Shown here: positions 42,646-51,243 of the stretch, in pieces | Layout: the number at the start of each line of letters is the position of its first letter | Position numbering within the stretch: the stretch's first letter is position 1 | DNA from: Jannaschia maritima | GTDB lineage: Bacteria > Pseudomonadota > Alphaproteobacteria > Rhodobacterales > Rhodobacteraceae | Reading direction: 5' to 3' | DNA length: 58,284 nt | NCBI RefSeq assembly: GCF_030973515.1 | Contig: NZ_JARGZA010000020.1 | Location: 1-58,284 of the forward strand | The notes under the pieces: generated by a model | Told to the model about the DNA's origin: nothing | The model's database searches: none | What the model saw: the letters and a program-made list of their open reading frames with translations, nothing else | Program-made: the position numbers and the translations under genes

Positions 42646-43281
42646 CTAGCGCGTCCGGCCGGACTGCACCCGCCCATGCACCGCGGTCGACACGGCCGAT
42701 TCCAGCACCTGCCGCTCCATCTCGATGCGGGATTCGAGCCAGATCGCGATGAAGAACGTCACGACCGCGATGGCGAGCCCGGCCGCCGTCGTGGTCAGCG
42801 CGACCCAGATGCCCGATGCCAGCAGCGTGGAATCCACCGCCCCCTGCGACAGCGACAGCGTCGAGAAGGCGTCGATCATGCCGATCACCGTTCCCAGCAG
42901 GCCGAGCATCGGCGCCCCCTGGACCACGGCCTCCAGGACGCGCATGCGCCGTTCCAACAGCCCCATCTCGCGCCGGGCAGCGTTTCGGCCCAGTTCCTCC
43001 GCATAGGCGGCGTCGTTCGGGCGGGCGCGCAGTCCGGCCAGGACGGCCTGCAGGACCCGCGTGCCGACCGTGTCCCCGTCCGACGCGGCGCGGATCGCCT
43101 CGTCCGGGCGCCCGCCCAGCCAAGCCTCCAGGATGTCGTCCGTGCGGTCGGACCGTCCGACGCCCAGACGCTGGAACTGGATCGTCTTGAACAGGCACAC
43201 GGTCAGCGCGGCCATCGACAGCAGGGCCAGCGCCGCGAACACGGTTAGCGATATGGGGTCGTAGTCGGTCAACGACGGCAT
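42646..43281 (-). CDS. ExbB/TolQ/MotA-family proton channel protein
   Basis: This 211-residue protein has an N-terminal membrane span (about 10-32, SLTVFAALALLSMAALTVC), a cytoplasmic domain, and the conserved ExbB core GAPMLGLLGTVIGMIDAF (about 128-145) and ALTTTAAGLAIAV (about 168-180), which include the pore-lining Thr/Gly residues. The start MPSLTDYD at 43281 gives the usual length; the longer frame upstream is Arg-rich and antisense to the neighbour. It follows the small secreted-protein gene by 14 bases. Confidence 0.85.
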   Translation of the reverse strand: MPSLTDYDPISLTVFAALALLSMAALTVCLFKTIQFQRLGVGRSDRTDDILEAWLGGRPDEAIRAASDGDTVGTRVLQAVLAGLRARPNDAAYAEELGRNAARREMGLLERRMRVLEAVVQGAPMLGLLGTVIGMIDAFSTLSLSQGAVDSTLLASGIWVALTTTAAGLAIAVVTFFIAIWLESRIEMERQVLESAVSTAVHGRVQSGRTR

Positions 43282-43295
43282 GGCGGTCGCGATCC

Positions 43296-43724
43296 CTACA
43301 GGCCGAACTGGATGTCGGTCCGGGACGCGGCGTCCAGGGCGGTCAGGCACATCACGGACGGCTCGCCCCCCGCCACGTCGCACCGCGCCAGATCGTTCAC
43401 GAGGATGCGGGACACGTCCTCGCAGGGCAGGTCGGGCAGGTTGAACAGGACCACCCGGGTCTGCCCGGGGGTCAGGGCCCCGAACTCCAGCACCAGAAGG
43501 CGCCGGACGACGCCGGTCCCGTCGAAGAACGCGGCCTGATAGGCCAGTTGGTCCAACGCCCGGTCCGTTTCGTTCACCGCGACATAGGTGAGCTGGCAGC
43601 TTCCGCCGTCCAGGGTCGCGGCGTTGTTCAGCTCGATCCGCAGCGCCCCGCCCGGTTCGGTCCCCTGCGCGGCGGCGACCTGCGCGCCCGCGAGGCCCGC
43701 CAGCAAAAGTATGGCCCGAATCAT
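43296..43724 (-). CDS. Small secreted cysteine-containing protein, first gene of the Exb-like operon
   Basis: This 142-residue protein has a signal peptide (MIRAILLLAGLAGAQVAAAQ) and a mature part with four cysteines (GGSCQLTY, LPCEDV, ARCDV, VMCLT), suggesting two disulfides, and beta-rich segments (LTYVAVNETDRALDQLAYQAAF). No known family recognised. GGAGGGAGG lies directly upstream; ATG 43724 has better spacing than ATG 43730. Its position as promoter-proximal gene before exbB-like, exbD-like and tonB-like genes suggests it is a periplasmic partner of that complex. Confidence 0.7.
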   Translation of the reverse strand: MIRAILLLAGLAGAQVAAAQGTEPGGALRIELNNAATLDGGSCQLTYVAVNETDRALDQLAYQAAFFDGTGVVRRLLVLEFGALTPGQTRVVLFNLPDLPCEDVSRILVNDLARCDVAGGEPSVMCLTALDAASRTDIQFGL

Positions 43725-43794
43725 CGACATCCTCCCTCCGGCGGAAAACCGCCCGTCGCTGGGAGGGGAACCGCGTCCGGCGGCCGGGGTCAAG

Positions 43795-44262
43795 TCAGCG
43801 ATAGACGCCCACGCGCCAGGGATCGCGCGCGATCAGGGGTTCGGATCCGGCGGGCCCGGTCGGCAGGAACGACAGGGACGGGCCTTCGATCGGATCCTCC
43901 GCCAGCCAGTCGTCCGCGGTGACGGCCGCGGTCGCGACGGGCCCGCCGTTCCGCGACGGGGCCGCCAGGGGGCGGCGTGGGGGCGGGGCGGCGGCGAACC
44001 CGGGGACCTGCATGGTGGATCGGATGGCGGCCGGCGCGTCCGGCCCCGCGCGCAGCGGCGCGAGTGCCGGCGCGGCGGCGGGCAGGCGATCCGGGGCCAT
44101 GTCGATCACCCGCGGCACATCCGCGCGGACCTGCGGGGCCAAAGGCTGCGCCGGGGGGTTGCTGGCCACGCCCGTCAGGCCCAAGGTCTGCACGGTCGCC
44201 AGGGCACCCCCGGCCAGGGCGGCGGTCGCGACGACGAGGACGAAGGTGGTACGAAGGGACAT
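43795..44262 (-). CDS. Uncharacterised Pro/Ala-rich exported or membrane-anchored protein
   Basis: This 155-residue protein has an N-terminal hydrophobic segment (about 5-28, TTFVLVVATAALAGGALATV) that could be a signal peptide or anchor, then a Pro/Ala-rich, low-complexity region. A C-terminal tail (AEDPIEGPSLSFLPT, PLIARDPWRVGVYR) looks more conserved. No known family recognised. It lies 70 bases upstream of the Exb-like operon on the same strand and may belong to it. Divergent from the DUF1036 gene, with 81 bases between. Confidence 0.55.
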   Translation of the reverse strand: MSLRTTFVLVVATAALAGGALATVQTLGLTGVASNPPAQPLAPQVRADVPRVIDMAPDRLPAAAPALAPLRAGPDAPAAIRSTMQVPGFAAAPPPRRPLAAPSRNGGPVATAAVTADDWLAEDPIEGPSLSFLPTGPAGSEPLIARDPWRVGVYR

Positions 44263-44343
44263 GGCACATTCACCGGGACGTTTGCCGTTTTCGGTATCGT
44301 AGGGAAATGGGGGCGCCGCGGAAAGGCGCCAGGGGGATCGCGA

Positions 44344-44775
44344 ATGGTATCGGCGGATCCGTGTCGTGCGTGCCGCACCTGGGCAGTGATGCTATGCTTG
44401 ACCGCGTTCGCCGCGATGCCCGCAATGGCGTCCTTCACCGTGTGCAACAGCAGCTTCGACGTCGCCAACGTCGCCGTGGCCCAGCCGAGGGACGGGGGCT
44501 TCCGGACGGAAGGGTGGTGGCGGATCGGACCCGCCCAATGCGCCGAGGTGATCCCGGACGCCCTGGCGGCCCGCTACCTGTACGTCCACGCGATGGACGT
44601 CTTCGGCCGCACGCTCCTGTCGGGGGCGGTCCGGATGTGCGTGGACACGGAACGCTTCGTCATCGACGGGCAGGACGACTGCCTGCTGCGGGGCTACGTG
44701 CCCGCCGACTTCGTGGAGGTGGACACGGGGCAGCGGACGACCTGGCGGCTGTTCCTGACGCCGCGTCCCCGTTGA
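44344..44775 (+). CDS. DUF1036 family exported protein
   Basis: This 143-residue protein has an N-terminal signal (CRTWAVMLCLTAFAAMPAMA) and a DUF1036 domain: SFTVCNSSFDVANVAVAQ, GGFRTEGWWRIGPAQCAEVIP, RYLYVHAMD, and the C-terminal DDCLLRGYVPADFVEVDTG. DUF1036 proteins are small periplasmic proteins with conserved cysteines and no established function. GGGGGATCGCG precedes the ATG. It starts a rightward group of three envelope-protein genes inside the secretion locus. Confidence 0.78.
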   Translation: MVSADPCRACRTWAVMLCLTAFAAMPAMASFTVCNSSFDVANVAVAQPRDGGFRTEGWWRIGPAQCAEVIPDALAARYLYVHAMDVFGRTLLSGAVRMCVDTERFVIDGQDDCLLRGYVPADFVEVDTGQRTTWRLFLTPRPR

Positions 44776-44822
44776 GCCGGCGCGGCTGGCCGCGCCTGCG
44801 GCGCTGGTCTAACGTCGGGTCC

Positions 44823-46073
44823 ATGCGACGTCCGCTGCTCGCCCTGGTCTTTTGCGCCGCGCTGCCCCCGTCCGCGCCGGCGGCCGAACGCATGGCGCAG
44901 GTCCTGGTCCCGGCGGACGGCACGGGGGCGGAGGTCGCGCTCGACGTGTCCCGCGCCCTGCTGGAGGCCGGATACGACAGCCTGCGCCGCCGCGGCGCCA
45001 CGCTGGACACCATCCGGGACATGCGCGAGGCCGAACTGGCGGTGGTCTATCTGTCGGGGCAGCCGGCGGCGGACTGGGACCCCGCGCTCGTGGCGGAACT
45101 GGCGGGCGCGTCCCGGCTGCTGATCGCCACCGACGCCTGCGGGCTGCGCCTGCCCGAAACGCTGCCCGACGGCGTCGCCCTGGCCGCCCCCCTCGTGGCG
45201 GAGGACGGGACCTGTGCTGCCGGGCCGACGGCCGTCGCGGACCGCCTGGTGGCCGCGTTGCGCAGCCCCGGCACGGTCTTTCCCGACCCCGTTCCGGGCG
45301 GCGACGCGCGGGAGGACGGCGTCGCGACCGTGGGTGTCCTGGACGCGCCGCTCGCGGCGGCTCGGGTCCGTCCCGTCGGCAACGGCATCGTCCTGGGCGG
45401 GCCGGTCCTGCCCGCCGCACCCCTGGCGGCGGAGGGGGCGGTCCTGATGCCCGCCGCGCTGCCGAGGGCGGCGGCGACGGCGACGCCCAGCGACCTGGCC
45501 GCGCGACCCGCACAGCCGGGGCTGCCGCGTCCCTCGGTGATCGTGGGTCGCCTGCCCGGCACGGACGACGACGTGCTGACCGGGTCCGACCTCGGGACCG
45601 ATACGTTCGACGCACGCCAGGCGATGCGCGAGCGGGACCCGGACACCTATGCCTCGCTGGTGGCGTCGGGCGTCTACGATCCGCCCACGGGCACGCTGCC
45701 CGCGGCGATCCAGACGGCGCTGCAGCGGATGGGATGCTACCGCCTGACGGTGGACGGCGCCTGGGGTCCCGGGTCGCGCCGCGCGGTCGCGGCCTATTAC
45801 GACGCGCGGGGAGATGCGGCGCCCGGCGATGCGGCCAGCATCGCGCTGTTCCGGGACGTCATCCTGCGGGAGGACGTGGACTGCCCCGAACCGGTCGCGG
45901 CACCGACCCCGGCGCGCACCGCGTCGCCCGCCCGCACGGGGGGCACGCAGCGGCAGGCGCGACCCGCGCGCACCGCGACGCCGCGTCCCGCCCAACCGGC
46001 TGCGACGCCGCGCTCGCAACCGTCCGCGCCGCTGAACACGATCTCGCCCTCCGTGCGGGGCGTGTTCCGCTAG
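44823..46073 (+). CDS. Exported protein with degenerate caspase-like and peptidoglycan-binding-like domains
   Basis: This 416-residue protein has a signal peptide (MRRPLLALVFCAALPPSAPAAE). Residues about 25-145 resemble a C14 caspase-like fold in which the usual SGHG reads YLSGQPA while the DAC motif is kept (LLIATDACGL), so it is probably inactive. A peptidoglycan-binding-1-like helix bundle follows at about 295-345 (LPAAIQTALQRMGCYRLTVDGAWGPGSRRAVAAYY), then a Pro/Arg/Thr-rich tail. It could tether a cargo or partner to the cell wall. Function unknown; no close family named. Confidence 0.65.
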   Translation: MRRPLLALVFCAALPPSAPAAERMAQVLVPADGTGAEVALDVSRALLEAGYDSLRRRGATLDTIRDMREAELAVVYLSGQPAADWDPALVAELAGASRLLIATDACGLRLPETLPDGVALAAPLVAEDGTCAAGPTAVADRLVAALRSPGTVFPDPVPGGDAREDGVATVGVLDAPLAAARVRPVGNGIVLGGPVLPAAPLAAEGAVLMPAALPRAAATATPSDLAARPAQPGLPRPSVIVGRLPGTDDDVLTGSDLGTDTFDARQAMRERDPDTYASLVASGVYDPPTGTLPAAIQTALQRMGCYRLTVDGAWGPGSRRAVAAYYDARGDAAPGDAASIALFRDVILREDVDCPEPVAAPTPARTASPARTGGTQRQARPARTATPRPAQPAATPRSQPSAPLNTISPSVRGVFR

Positions 46074-46086
46074 GGCGCGCGCCGCC

Positions 46087-48228
46087 GTGGCCGTCGACCC
46101 CGCCTTCCGCGACAGCCGCGCCCGCGCGCGCGCCCGGATCCGCAGGCGTCGCGCGGTCCGCTGGGGTCCGGTCGCGGTCGTCTTGCTGGGCGGCGGGGGC
46201 CTGGCGGGGTGGTGGTGGGACGCGCCGGGGCGGGCGGTCGCGTGGTGGAACGCGGACGACCGGCAACTGACGCAGGTGGCGGGCGGTGACGTCGCCATCG
46301 CGCCCGTCGTGGCCCCCGGCGCGTTCCTGGACATTCCGGGCGATCCCAACATCGTCGCCCTGCCCGAGGCGCGCGCAGGGGGGGAGGGGGACCTGTCCCT
46401 GCCCGGGCCCGCCGTGCTGGACGTGCGCCGCTTCGGCCTGCCGTCGCCTGACCGGTTCCGGGTCCTGCGCGACGACCTGCTATCCGCCGCGGACCGGCTG
46501 ATGACCGTCCTGCCGTCCTCGCGGGAAGACCTGGCCTATCTGCAGGACCAGATCGCGCTCGCGCAGGACGGGCTGCAGGACCTGGCTGCCACCGAGGACG
46601 GGGCGACGGGCGGCAGCTCGCTGGCCTTCATCCGGGCGGAGGACGCGCGCGTCCCCGTGTGGCGCGACACCGTGCTGCGCGCCACGGCGGAGGCCCCGCT
46701 CGACGTGCTGCTGGCGGATGCGGACGCCGCGGTGACCGTGCCGCCCGACCTGATCGACCCCCTGCTCCCCGGCGGCACGCTGCCCGGGGGAAGCGTCCTG
46801 GCCCTGCGCGGGGTGGGGGCGGACCCGACCGCGGCGCAGGCGTCGCTGTACCTGCCGGGCGCGGGGTATCGCGGCACGCGGGCCCGGGACGACACGGGCG
46901 CGGTGGCCGACGGGGTGGACCCATGGGTGGAGGCCGCGCTGACCGCGGAGCCGGACGAGGGCATGGACGGGGTGGGCTTCCGCCTGGCCGACGCGCTCTA
47001 TTCCGCGATGCTGCGCGCGGGGCTGGAGGCGGAGGTCGCGGGCGGCTTCGTGTCCGTCGTGGCGGGCGGCATCGATCTGGACCGGACCGCGCTGCGGGGC
47101 GACCGCCTGACGCTGGCCTTCTCGCGGGCCGCGGGGCCAGGGGGCACGCAGGCGGGCCGGCTGGCCTATGCCGCGGTGTCGGGGCCGGGGGGGGACTGGC
47201 GCTGTTACGTTGTGCCCGACGGTCCGGACGGCTTCCGCTGCCACGTTCCGGGCCGTGCGGGCGCGGTCGCGGTGCTGGCGGTGCCCGTGGAAGGACGGCT
47301 GTCGTCCCGGTACGGCATGCGGCGCCACCCGATCCATGGGGACATGCGCCTGCACGCGGGCGTCGACTGGGCGGCCCCCGCGGGCACCCCCGTCCGGGCC
47401 GCCGCCGCGGGCATCGTCGCGGGGGCCGCGGTCGCGGGCGGGTACGGCAACATGGTCACCCTGGCCCATTCGGACGGGCTGGAAACGCGCTATGCCCACC
47501 TGTCCGCCTTCGCCGACGGGCTGTCGCCCGGCGACGCGGTCGAGCGGGGGGAGGTCGTCGGCTATGTCGGCACGACGGGCACGTCGACGGGCAACCACCT
47601 GCACTTCGAGGTCCGGTCGGGCGGGCGTCCCACGGACCCGATGGCCCTGCTGCCCGGCGGCGGCCTGGGCGCGTCGGACGCGGTCGAAGCCCTTGTCGCC
47701 CGCATCATTCAGGTCGAGAGCGCGGGGCGTGCGGATGCGCGGAACCCCCGGTCGACGGCCACCGGGCTGGGGCAGTTCATTGAATCCACGTGGCTGCGCA
47801 TGATGCGGACCTATCGCCCCGACCTCGTAGCCACGAACGACCGCGCGGCCCTGCTGGCGCTGCGCACCGATCCGGGGATCAGCCGGCGCATGGTCGCCCG
47901 GCTGGCCGCCGAGAACGAGGCGTATCTGCGCGCGCGGGGCCACGAGGTCACGTCGGGGCGGCTGTATCTGGCGCATTTCCTGGGCCCGCAGGGGGCGGAC
48001 ATCGCGTTGCGGGCGGACCCCGACGCGGATGTGGGGGCGGTGATGGGGGCGGCCGTCGTGCGGGCCAACCCGTTCCTGCGCGGCTGGTCGATCTCGGACC
48101 TGACGGCGTGGGCCGCGCGCAAGATGCGCGGCCCCGGTGCCCCGGCGGCGCCCGCGCCCGCGCCGGTGGACCCGGCGGTCGCGGTCTATGTCGAGCTGAT
48201 CGACGGAATGGTCGGCGAGACGGGGTAA
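46087..48228 (+). CDS. Membrane-anchored M23 endopeptidase / lytic transglycosylase bifunctional wall hydrolase
   Basis: This 713-residue protein starts at GTG 14 bases after the preceding gene. It has an Arg-rich N-terminus and one membrane span (about 25-44), then a periplasmic region. An M23/LytM domain (about 400-520) has the zinc residues in RRHPIHGDMRLHAGVDW and GNHLHFEVR. A transglycosylase-like domain (about 535-660) has VESAGRADARNP and TATGLGQFIESTW, where the Glu is the likely catalytic acid. It could open peptidoglycan for assembly of the secretion apparatus. A secreted effector is less likely because of the membrane anchor. Confidence 0.8.
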   Translation: MAVDPAFRDSRARARARIRRRRAVRWGPVAVVLLGGGGLAGWWWDAPGRAVAWWNADDRQLTQVAGGDVAIAPVVAPGAFLDIPGDPNIVALPEARAGGEGDLSLPGPAVLDVRRFGLPSPDRFRVLRDDLLSAADRLMTVLPSSREDLAYLQDQIALAQDGLQDLAATEDGATGGSSLAFIRAEDARVPVWRDTVLRATAEAPLDVLLADADAAVTVPPDLIDPLLPGGTLPGGSVLALRGVGADPTAAQASLYLPGAGYRGTRARDDTGAVADGVDPWVEAALTAEPDEGMDGVGFRLADALYSAMLRAGLEAEVAGGFVSVVAGGIDLDRTALRGDRLTLAFSRAAGPGGTQAGRLAYAAVSGPGGDWRCYVVPDGPDGFRCHVPGRAGAVAVLAVPVEGRLSSRYGMRRHPIHGDMRLHAGVDWAAPAGTPVRAAAAGIVAGAAVAGGYGNMVTLAHSDGLETRYAHLSAFADGLSPGDAVERGEVVGYVGTTGTSTGNHLHFEVRSGGRPTDPMALLPGGGLGASDAVEALVARIIQVESAGRADARNPRSTATGLGQFIESTWLRMMRTYRPDLVATNDRAALLALRTDPGISRRMVARLAAENEAYLRARGHEVTSGRLYLAHFLGPQGADIALRADPDADVGAVMGAAVVRANPFLRGWSISDLTAWAARKMRGPGAPAAPAPAPVDPAVAVYVELIDGMVGETG

Positions 48229-48558
48229 CGTCGGCGCCGGTCGTGCTGCGGTGCGGCGAAATGGTTCTCGGGCCTGGGGCGGGCAGGGTGGTTCCTGGGG
48301 AAGAGTGTGACCCGGAGCAGGGCGTCGGGCAAGGAGGCGGGATCCTCAGCGTGCGTTGACGTCTGGGGATGCCGGCCACCCCGGTATGGGTACGTTGCGG
48401 CGGGCCGACCCGGCATGCGGTCCGTGTCTGCGATGCGTCTGCTCCCCGTCTGCCCTGCGTCGGACGAATGCGTGATTCGCCCGGGTGTCCCGAGGGTCGG
48501 TCGCCCGTCCCTTCCTCGTCGGGTGGAGGACGTGCCGCCGGGCGGGCTCGCGGCGCGA
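48229..48558. other. 330-base gap without a recognisable gene
   Basis: This stretch separates the convergent wall-hydrolase gene and tssH. Open frames here on both strands are compositionally Arg/Pro/Gly-rich and resemble no family; they read as GC-driven artefacts. I saw no clear terminator, RNA gene, repeat or promoter in it. Confidence 0.5.
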
Positions 48559-51243
48559 TCACTCCGCCGCTTCGGTCGCGTCCGCATCCCCGCGCTCCGG
48601 TTCCGCCCCGTCGAACGCATAGGTGAAGCCGTCCACCCCGACGTCCACGCGCACCCCGGCGACCGGCGCGCCGGAGGCCATGCGGGACAGCAGGTCGCGG
48701 GCGAGCTCGGGCAGGATGGCGTTGGACACGATGTTGTCGATCATTCGCGCGCCCGATCCGGGGTCGCGGCACTGCGCAACGATGTGGTCCAGGACGGCGT
48801 CGGACCAGGTCAGCAGGGCGCCGTGCGCGTCCTTCATGCGGCGCGCGACCTTGCCCAGCTTCAGGACCGCGATGTCGCGCAAGACGTCGGGCGACAGCGG
48901 CAGGTAGGGGATCGTGACCAGGCGTCCCAGCAGCGCGGGCGGGAACACGTCGAGCAGGAAGGGCCGGAGCGCCGCGTCGAGCTCCGCCGGGTCGGGCGGC
49001 TCGGCCGGGTCCGAGGCCATCTCGGCGATGACGTCGGTGCCGACGTTCGACGTGAGCAGGATGAGGGTGTCGCGGAAGTTGATGGGCCGCCCGTTCCCGT
49101 CCTCCATGATGCCCTTGTCGAAGACCTGGAAGAACAGTTCGTGCACGTCGGGGTGGGCCTTCTCGACCTCGTCGAGCAGCACCACGGAATAGGGCTTGCG
49201 CCGCACGGCCTCCGTCAGGCGGCCCCCTTCGCCGTAGCCGACGTAGCCCGGCGGCGCGCCCTTGAGCAGGCTGACGGAATGGGCCTCCTGGAACTCGGAC
49301 ATGTTGATCGTGACGACGTTCCCCTCGCCGCCGTAGAGCTGCTCGGCGAGGGCCAGGGCCGTCTCGGTCTTGCCGACGCCCGACGGGCCCGCCAACAGGA
49401 ACACGCCCACGGGCTTCTGCGGGTCGCCCAGGCCCGCGCGCGACGTTTCCACCCGCCTGGCGATGATGCGCAGCGCATGGTCCTGGCCCACCACGCGGTC
49501 CCGCAGCGTATCGGCGAGCGACAGGATCTGCGTCAATTCATCGGTCATCATCCGGCCCACGGGGATGCCCGTCCAATCCGCGATCACGGTGGCCACCGAC
49601 TGCGCGTCCACGTGGGGATAGACCATGCGCGTGTCCGGGTCGCGCGCGGCCAGCTCGGCCATGCGGTCCGCGATCTCGGCGCGCGCGGCGTCCACGTCGA
49701 AGCCTTCGGGCGGATCGGCGATCTGGCCACGCAGGGCGGTGATGCGCTCGACGACCGCGCGTTCCTCCGCATAGGCGGCCTGCGCCCGGGCCAGGTCGGC
49801 CTCCACGGTCTCGTGCTCCGCCTTCGCGTCCGCCAGGCGGGCCTCGTCGGTCGATCCCAGGTCGCGCTCCGCCTCCTTCGCGGCGATCTCGGCGGCCAGG
49901 GCGTCGCGCCGGGCGGACAGGTCGCCCACGCGCGCGGGCGTCGAGGCCTGGCTGACGGCCACGCGCGCGCAGGCGGTGTCGAGCAGGCTGACGGCCTTGT
50001 CGGGCAGCTGCCGCGCGGGGACGTAGCGGTCCGACAGGGTGACGGCGGCGACCAGCGCCTCGTCGGAGATGCGCACGCCGTGGTGGTCCTGCATCGGCCC
50101 CAGGATGCCGCGCAGCATCGTGCAGCAGCGGGGAACGTCGGGTTCGTCCACCTGCACGGGCTGGAAGCGCCGGGTCAGGGCGGGGTCCTTCTCGAAGTAC
50201 TGGCGGTATTCGCTGAACGTGGTGGCGCCGATCGTGCGCAGCGTGCCGCGGGCCAGGGCGGGCTTCAGAAGGTTCGCGGCGTCGCCCGTGCCCTGCGCGC
50301 CGCCCGCGCCGATCAGGGTGTGCGCCTCGTCGATGAACAGGATGATCGGGGTGGGGCTGGACTGGACCTCGTCGATCACGGACTTCAACCGCTGCTCGAA
50401 CTCGCCCTTCATGCTGGCGCCCGCCTGCATCGCTTGGACGTCGAGCATGTGCAGCCGCGTGCCCTGCAGGCTGGGCGGCACGTCGCCCGCAGCCAGACGC
50501 TGCGCGAAGCCTTCGACCACCGCGGTCTTGCCCACCCCCGCCTCGCCGGTGAGGATCGGGTTGTTCTGCCGCCGCCGCAGGAGGACGTCGATCATCTGCC
50601 GCACCTCCGGGTCGCGGCCCACGATCGGGTCCATGCCGCCCGCTTCGGCCTGCGCGGTCATGTCGACGCTGAACCGCGCCAGCGCGCTGTCCCCGGCCAG
50701 CCGCGCGCCCGCGTCGGTCCCCGCCCCGGCCGTCAGCCCGGACCCGTCCATGGGGCGCAGGTTCTCCTCCTCCGAGGCGGACCAGAGGCGCCCATGCTCG
50801 CGCGCGATGCGCTCGACCGACACGCCTTCGAGCGCGGGCGCGGCGGCCAGCACCTCGCGCCGCAGGCGGGGGTCGGCCAGCGCGGCGTAGAGGGCGTGGC
50901 CCGTGCGGATCTGCGCCTCGCCGAACTGGAGGGTGGCATAGGTCCATGCCTGGTTCAGCGCGTCCGACAGGCTGTCGGAGATGCCCGGCGTCTCGGTCAC
51001 GCGCCGGGCGAAGCGGTTCTGGGCCGCGTCCAGATCCGTCAGGACGCCGGTGCGGTCGATCCCCATCTCGCGCAGGGTGGCGGCGACGTCGCCGTCCTTC
51101 CGGGCGGCGGCCTGGAACAGCCAGTGGATCAGCTCGACGTTGCGGTTCCCTTCGGACCGGGCCTGGCGCATGGCGCCCAGAAAGCTGTCGTAGCCCGCCC
51201 GGTTCATCTTGCCGGCATAGGTCTCGATGGCGATGTCGGTCAT
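48559..51243 (-). CDS. tssH: Type VI secretion sheath-disassembly ATPase TssH (ClpV)
   Basis: This 894-residue ClpV has an N-terminal Clp repeat domain, a first AAA module with Walker A GEAGVGKTAVVEG and ILFIDEAHTLIG, a middle coiled coil (about 430-530, rich in EAERDL and ADAKAEHE), and a second AAA module with AGPSGVGKTETALALAEQ and VVLLDEVEKAHPDVHE. The latter leads into the GTDVIAEMASDP stretch typical of ClpV. It recycles contracted TssBC sheath. It overlaps the tssG stop by 4 bases and ends the leftward operon. Full length, both ATPase sites intact. Confidence 0.94.
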   Translation of the reverse strand: MTDIAIETYAGKMNRAGYDSFLGAMRQARSEGNRNVELIHWLFQAAARKDGDVAATLREMGIDRTGVLTDLDAAQNRFARRVTETPGISDSLSDALNQAWTYATLQFGEAQIRTGHALYAALADPRLRREVLAAAPALEGVSVERIAREHGRLWSASEEENLRPMDGSGLTAGAGTDAGARLAGDSALARFSVDMTAQAEAGGMDPIVGRDPEVRQMIDVLLRRRQNNPILTGEAGVGKTAVVEGFAQRLAAGDVPPSLQGTRLHMLDVQAMQAGASMKGEFEQRLKSVIDEVQSSPTPIILFIDEAHTLIGAGGAQGTGDAANLLKPALARGTLRTIGATTFSEYRQYFEKDPALTRRFQPVQVDEPDVPRCCTMLRGILGPMQDHHGVRISDEALVAAVTLSDRYVPARQLPDKAVSLLDTACARVAVSQASTPARVGDLSARRDALAAEIAAKEAERDLGSTDEARLADAKAEHETVEADLARAQAAYAEERAVVERITALRGQIADPPEGFDVDAARAEIADRMAELAARDPDTRMVYPHVDAQSVATVIADWTGIPVGRMMTDELTQILSLADTLRDRVVGQDHALRIIARRVETSRAGLGDPQKPVGVFLLAGPSGVGKTETALALAEQLYGGEGNVVTINMSEFQEAHSVSLLKGAPPGYVGYGEGGRLTEAVRRKPYSVVLLDEVEKAHPDVHELFFQVFDKGIMEDGNGRPINFRDTLILLTSNVGTDVIAEMASDPAEPPDPAELDAALRPFLLDVFPPALLGRLVTIPYLPLSPDVLRDIAVLKLGKVARRMKDAHGALLTWSDAVLDHIVAQCRDPGSGARMIDNIVSNAILPELARDLLSRMASGAPVAGVRVDVGVDGFTYAFDGAEPERGDADATEAAE

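Noticed and set aside
46087-48228. Wall hydrolase read as a phage endolysin or tail protein
   Set aside because: It has an N-terminal membrane anchor and no phage genes lie nearby; the context is type VI secretion.
48229-48558. Possible small genes in the gap between the wall hydrolase and tssH
   Set aside because: Frames are Arg/Pro-rich, without ribosome-binding sites or hydrophobic or domain signatures.
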